From Saccopteryx bilineata (Eukaryota; Chordata; Mammalia; Chiroptera; Emballonuridae): a stretch of DNA of 64,000 nucleotides. The stretch is from the NCBI RefSeq assembly GCF_036850765.1, contig NC_089496.1, positions 45,622,113-45,686,112 on the forward strand, in the 5' to 3' direction. The number at the start of each line of letters is the position of its first letter. Position 1 is the stretch's first letter. Shown here one piece after another: positions 11,896-23,434 of this stretch. The notes below the pieces were generated by a model that was not told where the DNA came from, did no database searches, and saw only the letters and a list, made by a program, of their open reading frames with translations. Both the position numbers and the translations under genes were made by a program.

Positions 11896-13055
11896 TTTAA
11901 AAATTTTCAATGGTAGTTTGTATTCAACATTATTTTGTATTAGTTTCAGATGTACAACATTGTAGTTAGACAATCATCTACTTTACAATGTGAGCCCCCT
12001 CAATATTTCAGATTCCCACCTGGCATTATACATAGTTATTACAATATTGTTGACTATATTCCCTGTGCCTTCCATCCCATGATTGTTTTGTAACCACCAA
12101 TTAGTACTTCTAATTCCTTTACTTTTTCACCCAGTGCCTCAATACCCTCCCCTCTGGCAACTATCAGTTTGTTCTCTGTATCTATAAGTCTGTTTCTATT
12201 TTGTTTGTTTGTTTTGTTCTTTAGATTCCATATGTAAGTGAAATCACTTGATACTTGTCTTTCGCTGACTTCCTTCTCTTATCATAATACCTTCTAGGTC
12301 CATTCATGCTATTGCAGGTGGTAAGATTCCATTCTTTTTTATGGCTGAGTAATATTTTATTGTAAATATGTTCCACGGCTTTTTTTCCCCTTTTTTTTTC
12401 TTTTTTGTATTTTTCTGAAGCTGGAAACGGGGAGGCAGTCAGACAGACTCCTGCATGCGCCTGACCGGGATCCACCTGGCATGCCCACCAGGGGGCGACG
12501 CTCTGCCCATCCGGGGCGTCGCTCTGTCGCGACCAGAGCCACTCTAGCACCTGGGGCAGAGGCCAAGGAGCCATCCCCAGCGCCCGGGCCATCTTTTGCT
12601 CCAATGGAGCCCTGGCTGTGGGAGGGGAAGAGAGAGACAGAGAGGAAGGAGAGGGGGAGGGGTGGAGAAACAGATGGGTGCTTCTCCTGTGTGCCCTGGC
12701 CAGGAATCGAACCCGGGACTTCTGCACGCCAGGCCGACACTCTACCACTGAGCCAACCGGCCAGGGCCCACGGCTTTTTTTTTTTATCCATCATCTACTG
12801 ATTGGCGTTTGGGTTGCTTCCTATCTTGGCTATTATATATAATGTTGCAATAAACAAAACACAGGAGTGCATATTTGTCTTTTGAATTAGTGTTTGGGTT
12901 TCTTCAGATACATACCCAGGGGTGGAATCACGGGGTCATAAGGCAGTCTTATTTTTAATTGTTTGAGTAACTTCCACAGTGTTTTCCACAGTGGCTGCAC
13001 CAATCGGCATTCCCACCCAAAGTGCACTAGGTGAACCAATACACGTTTGTTTGTT
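11896..13055 (-). mobile_element. L1 3' region, minus strand, split by SINE-A
   Basis: Reversed L1 3' UTR ('tagtttcagatgtacaacatt', 'gaccatttatgttgtt'-type blocks) is followed by ORF2 end blocks 'tttatggctgagtaatatttt', 'ggcgtttgggttgcttccta' and 'cagtggctgcaccaatcggc'. A SINE-A at 12387-12767 sits inside and divides it. It is an inactive remnant. Confidence 0.8.
12387..12767 (-). repeat. SINE-A copy with CTCF core
   Basis: Minus orientation, with the head 'ctctaccactgagccaaccgg' at the right. The flanks repeat ccacggcttttttt (from 12373 and from 12768). It belongs to the subfamily with 'tctgtcgcgaccagagcc'. The core CCACCAGGGGGC lies at 12485-12496. Confidence 0.93.
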
Positions 13056-13770
13056 CCCATTTATCCGAGGATAAAGTGATATATTTTAGAATCCTACAAC
13101 ATTATGCTACCACAATTCAGGAGCCAGGATAGATTAATATACACACTGGATAATATGTTTGATGGACATCAAAGCTATCTGTAAATTGATTTTACACAGT
13201 GCCTATTATAAGAATCAGTTCAGACTCTATAGCACTAAGATTTTGATAATTAATTATAAAAATTCAATGATTCTTAATCTCTCCAGGTCCATTTTGATGT
13301 GATTTTTAAACATGCTGTCTTTTTTATTTCTGTCAAACCCACTATCCATTTTGTTCTTTACCCTGCTTTTTAAAAAATTTGTTATTATTTTTTCAACCTT
13401 AGGTGTTTCATTTAAGTCCTGCAGGGAGGGCTGCGTACCCTCCTCAACCTCTGACTCCTCGTTACCTCCAAGGGGCCTTCCTAAACGGCGCTTCCCACCT
13501 TCCCCAGTAAAGCCCGCTCTCCCGACCAGCTCCCACTGGGGGTATCAGATTTACACGCTGACTGAACAGACTGTGAGAAGATAATTTGCTTGTCTAATAT
13601 CTGTGGCAACATTCAGAAGTTTTGATGACATTTATAGGCTGTCAAGACAGCTTGATGAAAAATGAAAATTTCAGGCCGTTGTGTCCTTTTCGGACAGAAC
13701 GTGTGCCCATCTCCAGGTGGCTGTGCTGGGTGGACCCTCGAGAGACTTAGTTCTGTAAACAGTGATTAAA
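13056..13770. other. Unique non-coding DNA
   Basis: No repeat recognised. The plus-strand frame at 13312-13584 (90 codons) has an unremarkable composition. Confidence 0.5.
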
Positions 13771-14215
13771 TATGTCTTCCGTACCAGGCCCCGTGCTTGG
13801 TCCCTGGAGGTGCAAAGGTGTAGTCCCTGCCTGACCAGGCGGTGGCGCAGTGGATAGAGTGTTGGACTGGGATGCGGAGGACCCAGGGCTCCAGACCCCG
13901 AGGTTGCCAGCTTGAGCGTGGGCTCATCTGGTTTGAGCAAAGCTCACCAGCTTGGGTGGACCCAAGGTTGCTGGCTTGAGCAAGGGGTTACTCGGTCTGC
14001 TGTAGCCCCACGGTCAAGGCACATATGAGAAAGCAATCAATTAACAACTAAGGTGTCGCAACGAAAAACTGATGATTGATGCTTCTCATCTCTCTCCGTT
14101 CCTGTCTGTCTGTCCCTATCTATCCCTCTCTCTGACTCTCTCTCTCTCTCTCTGTAAAAAAAAAAAAAAAGACATAGTCCCTGCTTACTAGGGATTCACA
14201 TGCTAGTAGTGAACA
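13771..14215 (+). repeat. L2 fragment split by SINE-B
   Basis: 'taccaggccccgtgcttggtc', 'ggtgcaaaggtgtagtccctg' and, after the SINE, 'tagtccctgcttactaggga' and 'ttcacatgctagtagtgaac' match the L2 3' signature (last part 'gtccctgccctcatggagctt'). Confidence 0.6.
13831..14174 (+). repeat. SINE-B copy
   Basis: Complete: head 'ctgaccaggcggtggcgcag', tandem 'ttgctggcttgagcaa'-type units, 'cacatatgagaaagcaatc', CT-rich stretch and A tail. The 10-bp duplication tagtccctgc is at 13821-13830 and 14175-14184. This is one of the best copies to represent the family. Confidence 0.95.
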
Positions 14216-14475
14216 GACCCACATTTTTAAAATAACCCACTGACCATTTCATTTGGCCAAGTAGTTTAGGAACTCAGGGCAGTCTGTGCCCAAACTGGTT
14301 GACTGTGAGTGTATATGATTTCATGTAATGGAACGGCTTCACAAGATGTAGGGGAGACCATTCCCATTTTTAATACCCATCTTTCTCTGGGACAGTAGTT
14401 ATCCAACTTGACTGTATACTAGAATTTCTTGAAGAGCTTTAAAAAATACTGATCCTCAGGGCCGGGCTCCTTGCG

Positions 14476-14675
14476 CAGCGGTTCTCAGTGTGGCCCAGAG
14501 GTAGACAGTGTCAGCATAACCTGGGAACGTGTTATAAATGCATTCTCTCAGGCCCTGCCCAGACCTGCTGATTCAGAGACTGGGTTTGGGGCCCAGCAGT
14601 CTGTGCTTTCACGTGCCCTTCAGAGAGTCAGATGCCTGTGAAATCCCAGAACTGCTGCTTTAGAGACACTGGGTT
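14476..14675 (+). mobile_element. MER5A (hAT-Charlie MITE)
   Basis: 'cagcggttctcagtgtggcc', 'ctgctgattcagagactggg' and 'ggggcccagcagtctgtgct' are MER5A landmarks in order. It is old and non-coding. Confidence 0.8.
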
Positions 14676-14710
14676 AATTTCTGAAGTATGGGCTGAATTT
14701 TGGTCTTTTT

Positions 14711-15047
14711 TTTTTTTTTGTATTTTTCTGGAGAAGTGGGGAGGCAGATACTCCTGCATGCCCATTAGAGGGTGATGCTCCGCCCATCTGGGGTGTTGCT
14801 ACATTACAACCGGAATCATTCTAACACCTGAGGCGGAAGCCATGGAGCCATCCTCAGCGCCCGGGCCAACTTTGCTCCAATGGAGCCTTGGCTGTGAGAG
14901 GGGAAGAGAGAGATAGAGAGAAAGGAGAAGGGGAAGGGTAGAGAAGCAGGTGGGCGCTTCTCCTGTGTGTCCTGGCCGGGAATCGAACCCAGGACTTCTA
15001 TGTGCCGGGCTGACACTGTACCGCTGAGTGAACCGGCCAGGGCCGAG
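14711..15047 (-). repeat. SINE-A copy (diverged)
   Basis: Minus orientation, flanked by ttttggtcttttt (14698-14710 and 15048-15060). The CTCF-like core is mutated (CCATTAGAGGGT). An older subfamily. Confidence 0.92.
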
Positions 15048-15329
15048 TTTTGGTCTTTTTAAAGGGCTCTACAGGTGATGCTAAGGTGTGGCCAGCTTTG
15101 AGGACCACTGCTCTGAGAGAAAAGTGGCTCAAACTTCCCTTTTGAAGTTTTGAAACATGGCATCAGGCGCCATTGTTTCAGCTGTCCTTTGGATTGTTGT
15201 AAAATAGTCAGAAGGGGATTTCCATGCTTTGAATGTGCACAGGGGAACAATTCACCCACTCCAGACAGGGTGTGTGGAAACAAACTTTAAGAATTGACCC
15301 AAATCTATTGGGAAATAATCCCTAAACTG

Positions 15330-15492
15330 AAGCAGACCAATGCTATTCAAATGCTAACGTTTTCACTGATCTCCTGAGGACCTTGTGAAATGCAGATTCT
15401 CAATCAGTAGGTCTGGCCTGGGGCCCAGGAGTCTGCGTTTCTTTCCAACAAACTCCCAGGTGCTGCTGACGCTGCTGGCCTGGTGGCATCGA
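15330..15492 (+). mobile_element. MER5A fragment
   Basis: 'tgaaatgcagattctcaatc', 'ggcctggggcccaggagtctg' and 'cccaggtgctgctgacgctgc' match MER5A. Confidence 0.75.
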
Positions 15493-15699
15493 GTAGCAAG
15501 TTAGAAATGAAGATGGGGGTCCAATGCCAGACCTATGGAATCTAGATTTTAATACGGTCCTTATTGTCTAAAGGTTCTTTGTACTCCAGACGAAAGAAAG
15601 CATCCCAATCTCTGGAAGATACAAGCTTGAGATGAGTTTTTACGCACTCGGGTTTGGTTTGTATCCCCTCGGAGAGGAGGGTGAACGAGGTGTAGTGAT

Positions 15700-15842
15700 G
15701 TGGTTGGAGCTGCTGCCTAACGTGACAGAAAGTCTATACATATCCATTCTAGAATGGGTACGCATATCAAGTTGTCTTGTTGTCCACTTTAAATAGATAC
15801 AATCATATTTGTCAGTTGTTCCTCAATAAAGTTTTTTTAAAA
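15700..15842 (+). mobile_element. L1 3' end, plus strand (old)
   Basis: 'gtccactttaaatagatacaa', 'tcatatttgtcagttgttcc' and 'tcaataaag' followed by T/A sequence reproduce the terminal 3' UTR of older L1 families. Confidence 0.7.
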
Positions 15843-15969
15843 AGTTTCTTTGGATTTGGTATTTATTCTTAAAAAGAAACTCACGTTGGGACAAATTCTC
15901 TTGGAGGTTTGCTGGATAGGAAAAATGAATGAATGAATGAAGGTAGATTTGTTTGATTTAACTGTTTTT

Positions 15970-16399
15970 ATTTATTTATTTATTTATTTATTTATTTTAA
16001 ATTTTTTTTTTTTTTTTTACTTTTCTGAAGCTGGAAACGGGGAGAGACAGTCAGACAGACTCCCGCATGCGCCCGACCGGGATTCACCCGGCACGCCCAC
16101 CAGGGGGCGATGCTCTGCCCACCAGGGGGCGATGCTCTGCCCCTCTGGGGCGTCGCTCTGCCGCGACCAGAGCCACTCTAGCGCCTGGGGCAGAGGCCAA
16201 AGAGCCATCCCCAGCGCCCGGGTCATCTTTGCTCCAATGGAGCCTCGGCTGCGGGAGGGGAAGAGAGAGACAGAGAGGAAGGAGGGGGTGGGGGTGGAGA
16301 AGCAAATGGGCGCTTCTCCTATGTGCCCTAGCCGGAATCGAACCCGGGTCCCCCGCACGCCAGGCTGACGCTCTACTGCTGAGCCAACCGGCCAGGGCC
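15970..16399 (-). repeat. SINE-A copy with duplicated CTCF core
   Basis: Minus orientation with a (TTTA)n tail. A perfect 16-bp duplication tgatttaactgttttt lies at 15954-15969 and 16400-16415. An internal 22-bp unit is present twice, giving CCACCAGGGGGC at both 16097-16108 and 16119-16130. It belongs to the 'tctgccgcgaccagagcc' subfamily. Confidence 0.95.
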
Positions 16400-16530
16400 T
16401 GATTTAACTGTTTTTGAAATCCTTCAGAAACTAATGTGATTGGGTTGGAAATTTTTCTAAATGAATAAGCTCAGAGACTATTTGAGCGAATAAGAAAATT
16501 TAATTTCTTTGATAATAAATGTGGTATATT

Positions 16531-16539
16531 TTTATTATT

Positions 16540-16582
<43 letters not shown>

Positions 16583-16867
16583 CAAAGAGAGGGACAGATA
16601 AGGACAGACCGACAGGAAGGGAGAGAGATGAGACGCATCATTGTAGCATCTTAGTTGTTCACTGATTGCTTTCTCACATGTGCCCTGACCGGGGGCTACA
16701 GCAGACCAAGTGACCCCTTGCTCAAGCCAGCGATCTTGGGCTCAAGTTGGTGAGCCTTGCTCAAACCAGATGAGCCCGTGCTCAACCTGGCAACCTCGGG
16801 GTTTCAAACCTGGGTCCTCCGCATCCTAGTCCAATACTCTATCCACTGCGCCACTGCCTGGTCAGGC
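16531..16867 (-). repeat. SINE-B copy
   Basis: Minus orientation: (GT)n(GA)n at the tail side, reversed head 'ccactgcgccactgcctggt' at the right. Perfect 14-bp duplication aaatgtggtatatt (16517-16530, 16868-16881). Confidence 0.95.
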
Positions 16868-17118
16868 AAATGTGGTATATTATTTAAGCTGAAAATTATT
16901 TAAGCTAAATGAAGTTGTGAAATTTTCATATCCTGATACAACTCATTAAAATATGAATCCTCAAGCTTTGAAGCAGCATATAAAAAACTGTTTATTTCAT
17001 ATTACATTAAACATTTCATTAATAATTTGAAGATTAAGGGGATTGGTTTTTAGCTTTTACTGGGAAGACCTACTAATGTCAAATTGTTTTAGAAGGAACA
17101 TTATATATGACTTTCTTT

Positions 17119-17452
17119 TCTTTTTTTTTTACAGGGACAGAGAGAGAGTCAGAGAGAGGGATAGATAGGGACAGATAGACAGGAACAGAGAGAGATGAGA
17201 AGCATCAATCATCAGTTTTTCATTGTGACACCTTAGTTGTTCATTGATTGCTTTCTCATATGTGCCTTGACCGTGGGGCTACAGCAGACCGAGTAACCCC
17301 TTGCTCAACCCAGCGACCTTGGGTCCAAGCTGGTGAGCTTTGCTCAAGCCAGAAGAGCCCACGCTCAAGCTGGCGACCTCAGGGTCTCAAACCTGGGTCC
17401 TTCCACATCCCAGTCCGACGCTCTATCCACTGTGCCATCACCTGGTCAGGTT
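17119..17452 (-). repeat. SINE-B copy
   Basis: Minus orientation with flanks atatgactttcttt and atatgattttcttt (17105-17118, 17453-17466; one mismatch). Full-length body. Confidence 0.93.
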
Positions 17453-17623
17453 ATATGATTTTCTTTAATGAATATCACAAGTTAAAAACCTTAGTTGGAG
17501 TGATTCATACATGTTAAGGCTAAAATTTACAGTGAACTTAATGTGTTTTGGTTATGTTTACTTAAAAAAATTCACCTACATAGCATGTGATTATCTAAAC
17601 CAGGGGATTTTTAATGTAACAAC

Positions 17624-17790
17624 TTCATAGAGTTTGGAGCTGGAAGAGATCTTAGACGTTGTATCCAACCAATCATTTTATAGATGAAGAGACCGAGAGC
17701 CAGAACATTTTCATGCCTCTTCCAAAATCCCAGAGAGCTGGAACAGAGTGGTGAGGGCTGCCGCCAAGAGAGGCAGGAAGTGCCTTGGAT
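17624..17790 (+). repeat. Ancient repeat-like segment
   Basis: 'gagctggaagagatcttagac', 'cattttatagatgaagagacc' and 'ccagagagctggaacagagtg' resemble an old CR1/MIR-like mammalian repeat. The family is not assigned. Confidence 0.4.
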
Positions 17791-19200
17791 GTCCTGCTAA
17801 GGAGTCTGTTGGGTCCCTTGGACACACGCTCAGCCTGTCACCTTCCATGGAGAGCCAGCCCTCTTTCTAGCACAGAAACAAGGCCCTGTGGCATCTCCTT
17901 TAAAGACCAATGTGGGAAATCAGGTTAAGAGAACAGACAACAACATCTGTTTGGCTTTGGACCCGGAAGAATTACAGAAATCACCTCTTCTTTGCCCACC
18001 AATTATGCTGATTAAATTACTATAAAAATCAAACTTGAAAGGGAGTGCTGCTATGCTGGTTCTCAGGATGATGGCCGGCTGTAGAGCTGCTGCCCCACCT
18101 CTCCTTACCGATCAAAAAAAAAAAAAAAAATCAGAGCAGAAAACTAATTTGCTAGTCCTAATCTCAGAATTATTTGCAGTTTGTGTAATTTCAAATGTTT
18201 GTACAGTCCATTTCGTAAGCAGACGTATAATGAACTTTATTTGTTTGGGTAAGTGAAATTGAGCCTTGAAAATATAATGGGTGACTAGTCTAATTCATAG
18301 ACATAATTTTTTTCATAGTCATAATTTCTGATGCCAGTTGGAGATTGGGGACCCCACTTACATGTTGGCCTCGTTAACTCAAACCCAACAGAAAACAATG
18401 TATGATTACAGTTTCATTTTACTGCAAAAAAAGAAGCAATAAAACATTCTTTAAAAAGACTATAACAATAAATCAAGAGGGCGGAATTATTTGGCTTTTA
18501 TCTAGTTAATGCTTAAGCATTTTAACGTGAGAGACTGTTCTCTTTGGTTTCCTAACCTTGCCGTATGTAAAAATATACGCACACCTAATAAATGTATACA
18601 TGCCTTCTGATTAGGCTGTTTGACACAAATATTTGTATGGTTGTGGAAGATGAATAGGAATTGTATATTGTGTTAGAACTTCTATGAGTTTGTAAAAGAA
18701 TAGGATTGATATAAATATCCAGTTTTGCCTCCCTGTGGTCAATTTCTCACTTTCTAAAATCTTATGGACACAATCCAAAATAGACACATACACATACATA
18801 TTTAACTCAATGCTATTGCAAATAAGAATTTGAGAAATGTGGACCTGATTAATGTTAACTGGGTTTTATAATATTTAATGTGCAAGTGTTCAAAAATAAA
18901 GTTGAAATAAAAGCAAAGAAAAATACCCATTTAATTTACATTGGCAATAAAAGTGAAATAAAATAAATATAGTTTTAATATAAAAATCAGGCAATATTGT
19001 TAATAAGAGAATAAATAGCTCAAAAGAACAGCTGCTTTTTTATGACTCCAATCCTGGCATTCAAAATGCTGAAACACAGCTCAAATGTACAAATTAAATA
19101 GTGTATTATAGTATTTATACATAATGATAGCACAAATAAACATAGGGCTTCATCCTGTTTGCTTTATCCAACAGTTTTTTATTAAAGATGTGATCCTAGC
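17791..19200. other. Unique AT-rich non-coding DNA
   Basis: No gene recognised. An A-run at about 18115-18130 follows 'ccacctctccttaccgatc' and could end an unidentified retroposed copy, but I see no duplication around it. Confidence 0.5.
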
Positions 19201-19204
19201 GTCA

Positions 19205-19560
19205 ACCTAAATAAAGAGGTAAACTGAGGCAAGCTCAGATTACCAGCAGTTGAGTTTATTCGGGAATAGCAGAGAAATTGCAATTCGGAATCATAAAATG
19301 TAGCAAGCTACAGGCGTGTCCATTGAAGCTTTGGGGTGAGCTGCATTTATGGGCAAGAAGTACAAAGACGGGGGCGTCCAGCCAGAGCCCAAGCAGTAAG
19401 TTCACTGGCTTGAGGATGAGGAGAGATTCTTGGCGGATGTTCATTGGTCTGGAGATAAGTTTCTGTTTTCTGTAAGTCACACATTTATGGCAAGTCAGTC
19501 TCTCATTTCTTAAGCTCTGTTCTTTTGAAGGGCACATGGAATTAAATTCTCGATTTCCTA
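19205..19560 (-). mobile_element. LTR-like segment (endogenous retrovirus relic?)
   Basis: Read on the minus strand it shows a promoter-like middle, then 'cccgaataaactcaactgctg' (poly-A signal AATAAA) and 'tgcctcagtttacctcttta', the order expected for the R-U5 part of an LTR. I see no coding region nearby. Family and exact ends are uncertain. Confidence 0.4.
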
Positions 19561-19789
19561 TAATCAGGTTCCATATTGATTAAAATCCTTTTAGGCCATG
19601 TATCAAGCTCTCTGTCCTAATTATAAACTCATATAGGACTAGGGGATGTGTGAAAATCCAGCTAATGACCAGCATGTAGAAAATGCCAAGCTTCACAAGT
19701 AAGCAAAGAAATGACCATTTAAACAACCTCTTGTTTGCTTCCTGCTAAACTGCTCCCTTTAACCACTCCCCTGCACCCTCCAATAACTG

Positions 19790-20240
19790 GGGGCTGGTTG
19801 ATAAGTTATTGTATATGTATACTAGAGAAAACTATATGCTTATTAAAACTCACATCATGAAAAATTCATTCCAGTGGAAACATTTTCACGATACACTATT
19901 ACATGGGCAAAAACAGGTTGCAAGACGGTAAATGCTATGTGACTGATTTTGATAAAAACGTGGACACATCTGTAGAAACATATACACCACAGTGTATACA
20001 CCAAAGTGTATACAGGATGAGACAACAGTAGGCTTACAGAGGTGAGTATGCAAAACAGTTTATTCTCGTGTTATTACTTATTAATTCCCACATGAACAAC
20101 TATAAACCTACTTTTGCCCCACCCTGTACAGTGATTATCTCTGGACAGTCTATTTATGTATGATTTTCTTCACTGATATTTTTTTTTCATATTTCCCAAA
20201 TTTGTAACATGCTCATCTAATCAGATAATTAGGAAAAAAG
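19790..20240 (+). mobile_element. Old L1 3' remnant carrying a mariner MITE
   Basis: 'gattatctctggacagtcta', 'gattttcttcactgatattt' and 'cccaaatttgtaacatgctc' correspond to the 3' end of old L1M elements. The mariner MITE at 20013-20126 interrupts it. Confidence 0.5.
20013..20126. mobile_element. Mariner MITE
   Basis: Very short (114 bp) element between TA dinucleotides at 20011-20012 and 20127-20128. The left end reads CAGGATGAGACAACAGTAGG and the right end, reverse-complemented, CAGGGTGGGGCAAAAGTAGG (15 of 20 identical). The interior has no coding capacity, so it depended on a transposase from elsewhere. Confidence 0.8.
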
Positions 20241-21715
20241 ACAATTTTTTTCAAAGTTTATCTTCTCCAGTCTCCTGTTGTAGGTCACAAAGCTGTGAGT
20301 TGCCAGTCTCGTCCTAAAAACATAACCCAGGAATAAATAACATTTGTCCTTCAGTGAAGTTCAAGTCCACATCTTGCACAATTCACTCTCATAGTCCCCC
20401 CCCTGTGCTCCTTCGTGTTGGAACACAATTCTGAATTCACCCCTTGGCTCTCTTATCTTCAAATCTTTTTGGCTCTCCTTGTCTAACTTTTTGCTCTTTC
20501 CTTCTACTCTGGGTCTCCTCAGACAACAACAACATCCCAGGAAAACCCGCTTCCCATTACTGAACAAGGTCTGGAGGACAACCCTCTCTGTTCCTTCCAG
20601 TAACCGTGCAGATTTCAGAGAAAAGGGCTTCCCACTTGGAATTCTCTTTGGAGCTCAGTCGAGCTGCTCCAGCAGTTTTGAGAAGGAATGTCTACTTACC
20701 CCCAAAGCTGTTGTCTTCCCTTTAGGCTTTCCTGGTGTGACACAGTAGGCTGTAATCACAGGAAAGAACTTGTTGACACTTGAAGCCTCCTGAAATTACT
20801 TCACTGAAGTGCTGGTGACTCATCCGTTCAGATCTCCCAGGAGCAATGCTTTCCCACTCTTTCCTGGCTTCCTCGGTGTTCGCCTTCCGTGGTGAATACC
20901 ACCTGTCCACTTGACTTATTCTACAACTTTATTTTTAATTCTAATTGACATTTTATGATGATATTGTGATTTATAAGAAGAAATACATGCTTGGTCTTGG
21001 TCCCATTTCTGGCACAGAGTGCCTAAAACTCTTGGAGTTCCCTAAGTGATGAGTAAGAAAAAGTGTCTTTTGTTATGTCAATGAGGTGACTTTTGGAAAG
21101 TGCCCAGATCACCTAAGAGTGGGGGCTGCCAACTACTTGATTGGAAAGTTGGACCTTTAGTTCCACTCCCCGAACTCCAAGGAGGCAAGAGGGACTTGAG
21201 GTGGAGTTCAAGCACCAGTGGCCAATAATTTAATCAATGCCTTAGTAAGGAAGCTTCTATTAAAACTCAAATGGATGAGGTGCAGAGAGGTCTGGATTGG
21301 TGAACACGTGGCTATCGGGGAGATGGGGCCCTGAGAGAGAGCATGGAAATGCAGCTTCTTTCACTCATACACATTTTTTCCAACTGTCTGTTCTTGAGGT
21401 ATATCCTTGTATAAAAACATGGTAATGCAGTAAGTCAGCTGTTTCTCTGAGTTCTGTGAGATGCTTTAGCAAATTAATTGAACTCAAGGAGGGGGGGGGT
21501 CATTGCCACCTTTGATCTGTAGCCAGTGGGTGGGAAGCATAGGTGACAACCTGGATTTGCAATTGGCATCTGAATGGGGCAGGGTCTTGTAAGTCTGAGC
21601 CCTTACCTTGTGGGATCCAATGCTACCTTGCTCATAAAAATAGGGGATATTTCAAAATGAATATGAAGTGATAAAAAAAAGAAGCATTTGATTGTTTTTA
21701 CTAAACAAGAACATC
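20241..21715. other. Unique non-coding DNA
   Basis: No repeat or exon recognised. A 9-G run lies near 21491. Confidence 0.5.
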
Positions 21716-21725
21716 AGAAAAGCAA

Positions 21726-21938
21726 TGGCCTGACCTGTGGTGGCGCAGTGGATAAAGCGTCAACCTGGAAATGCTGAGGTCGCCGGTTCGAAACCCTGGG
21801 CTTGCCTGGTCAGGGCACATATGGGAGTTGATGCTTCCAGCTCCTCCCCCCCTTCTCTCTCTCTGTCTCTTCTCTCTCTCTGTCTCTCCCTCTCCTCTCT
21901 AAAAAAATGAATAAATAAAAAAAAATGAAAAAAAAATA
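21726..21938 (+). repeat. VES-like SINE
   Basis: Head 'gacctgtggtggcgcagtgg', B-box-like 'gccggttcgaaaccc', 'cacatatgggagttgatgct', CT-rich run and an A-rich tail. Perfect 10-bp duplication agaaaagcaa (21716-21725, 21939-21948). Confidence 0.95.
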
Positions 21939-22329
21939 AGAAAAGCAAACGATAAGTCAAAGAAAGTTAGATTATGCAAATGAGATGCAAAACCAACTTT
22001 TATTTCATTGGTGAAATAAAGGCTGAAAGTACTGGAGTATCTGAAAGCACATATTTACTTTGAAATATCCTCTAATTTTTGTGAGCAGTATATGTATCAG
22101 AAGTGAGCTGAATTGTAGAACACCCAGGTGGTGTGGGAAAACCACGCTCACACATTAAAGTTGAGTATAGAACCATTATTCATTCATTCATTCATTTACT
22201 TGTTGGTTGATTGATTGATGAAGTAATACATTGCCTTGTCAATTAATTCAAATGATACAAAAATATAAAGAGCTTCCCAGAGGTTTCAACTAATGTTATG
22301 TGGGAATCCATCTAGATATTTGTCTACAC

Positions 22330-22530
22330 ATCTAAAACATTTTGTGTGTGTGTGCATGTGTACCTGAGTATGTGTATAAACTGACGTATCTACGTTAAAA
22401 AGAAACAACGGAGTCATTATTTTGTGCAATTTGTTTTTGCTTAGTCATTCCGGCACTGATAATAATTTAGATTAACTGCAGTTTTTCATTATTATAACCA
22501 GTGCTGCAAGTGAATGTCTCTGTACGGTAT
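22330..22530 (-). mobile_element. Old L1 fragment
   Basis: 'gtgcaatttgtttttgcttag' and 'cattattataaccagtgctgc' resemble reversed old L1 3' sequence. Diverged. Confidence 0.4.
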
Positions 22531-22679
22531 TTTTGTACCACCTGTTTGAGAAAGCCAGACTCTTCTCCTTAGCTCTAGCTGCAGCCAGCCAAAGTGTCAC
22601 TAATTGTAACAGTTGCTGTTTATGTCTACAGTCAGCAGAAACAAACCAACTGTCAAACTGAATATTAGTTAAAATATAA

Positions 22680-22890
22680 ATAGTTATCACTTACTGAATG
22701 CTCTCTAAGTGCCTACCATGTTACTCTTTCATAAGTCCCCATTTTGCACAGGACACGGAGGTTCGGAGGTTCGGAAGGGAGGTGGGCTATCCCTCATAGC
22801 CAGCTGATGGGCCCTCAAACAGTGACGTGTCCGAGTCTCAACTCAGCCAATTTTCTACTCCACCACACTGGCTCCCTTCCGAAGCTCTGC
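22680..22890 (-). repeat. MIR-like fragment
   Basis: 'cacttactgaatgctctctaag', 'cataagtccccattttgcaca' and 'cggaggttcggaagggaggtg' follow a reversed MIR pattern. Confidence 0.5.
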
Positions 22891-23420
22891 CCCAAGTGAG
22901 TTGGTGTCCTCCAGGGCAAACTCCCGAATCAAAAGCCTTGACAGTTCACAATGACACAAGTTTCTAAGAGAGAGGTGGAAAAAATAATCAGTATCAGTAC
23001 AGGCAGGTACAATTTTAGAGTGATATAAGGGGACTTATGAATACCTGTGAGATGTGAGAATGATGACTGAAATTGGCATCTAACAGATGGCGACACTTGG
23101 GCATGTTTGCTCTTGCAGTGTGAGTATGGCTCCGGCAGGTTTTGCCCATTCAGATGAGAGCCACCGTTGAACTTCTTGTTTGCTATTAAACCGGAAGCAA
23201 TGTTCTGTGAGATGTTAACTCTTTGCAGGTAAAGAGATGGGTGTCAGCTACCCTTGCTCCTCCCCCAGAGCCCTTAGCTACATCAGATGTTTCACACACA
23301 GCTAGACCAGGTACTTCCCACTCAGCCACGGTATGACATAACTTCTGAATCCTTCTCAACCTGGCATTTCTGGTGGCCACAACAAGTCAGTTACACTTGG
23401 CTGAGAGCTGAAACCTGTCA
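22891..23420. other. Unique non-coding DNA
   Basis: Nothing recognised. Confidence 0.5.
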
Positions 23421-23434
23421 CCTTTAGATTTCTT

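Larger units (their letters stand above)
14395..15114 (+). mobile_element. MER5A-type element interrupted by another MER5A and a SINE-A
   Basis: The left piece begins 'agttatccaacttgactg', the right piece ends 'ctacaggtgatgctaaggtg' then 'tttgaggaccactgctctga', the two ends of a MER5A-type hAT MITE. Between them lie a second MER5A (14476-14675) and SINE-A (14711-15047). Confidence 0.65.

Noticed and set aside
16067..16402. Open frame of 111 codons (and similar ones at 36962-37525, 41636-42052, 42731-43171, 45343-45693) with a shared Arg/Pro-rich protein-like pattern
   Set aside because: These are translations of SINE-A copies. The same peptide pattern recurs wherever SINE-A occurs, in both strands and several frames.
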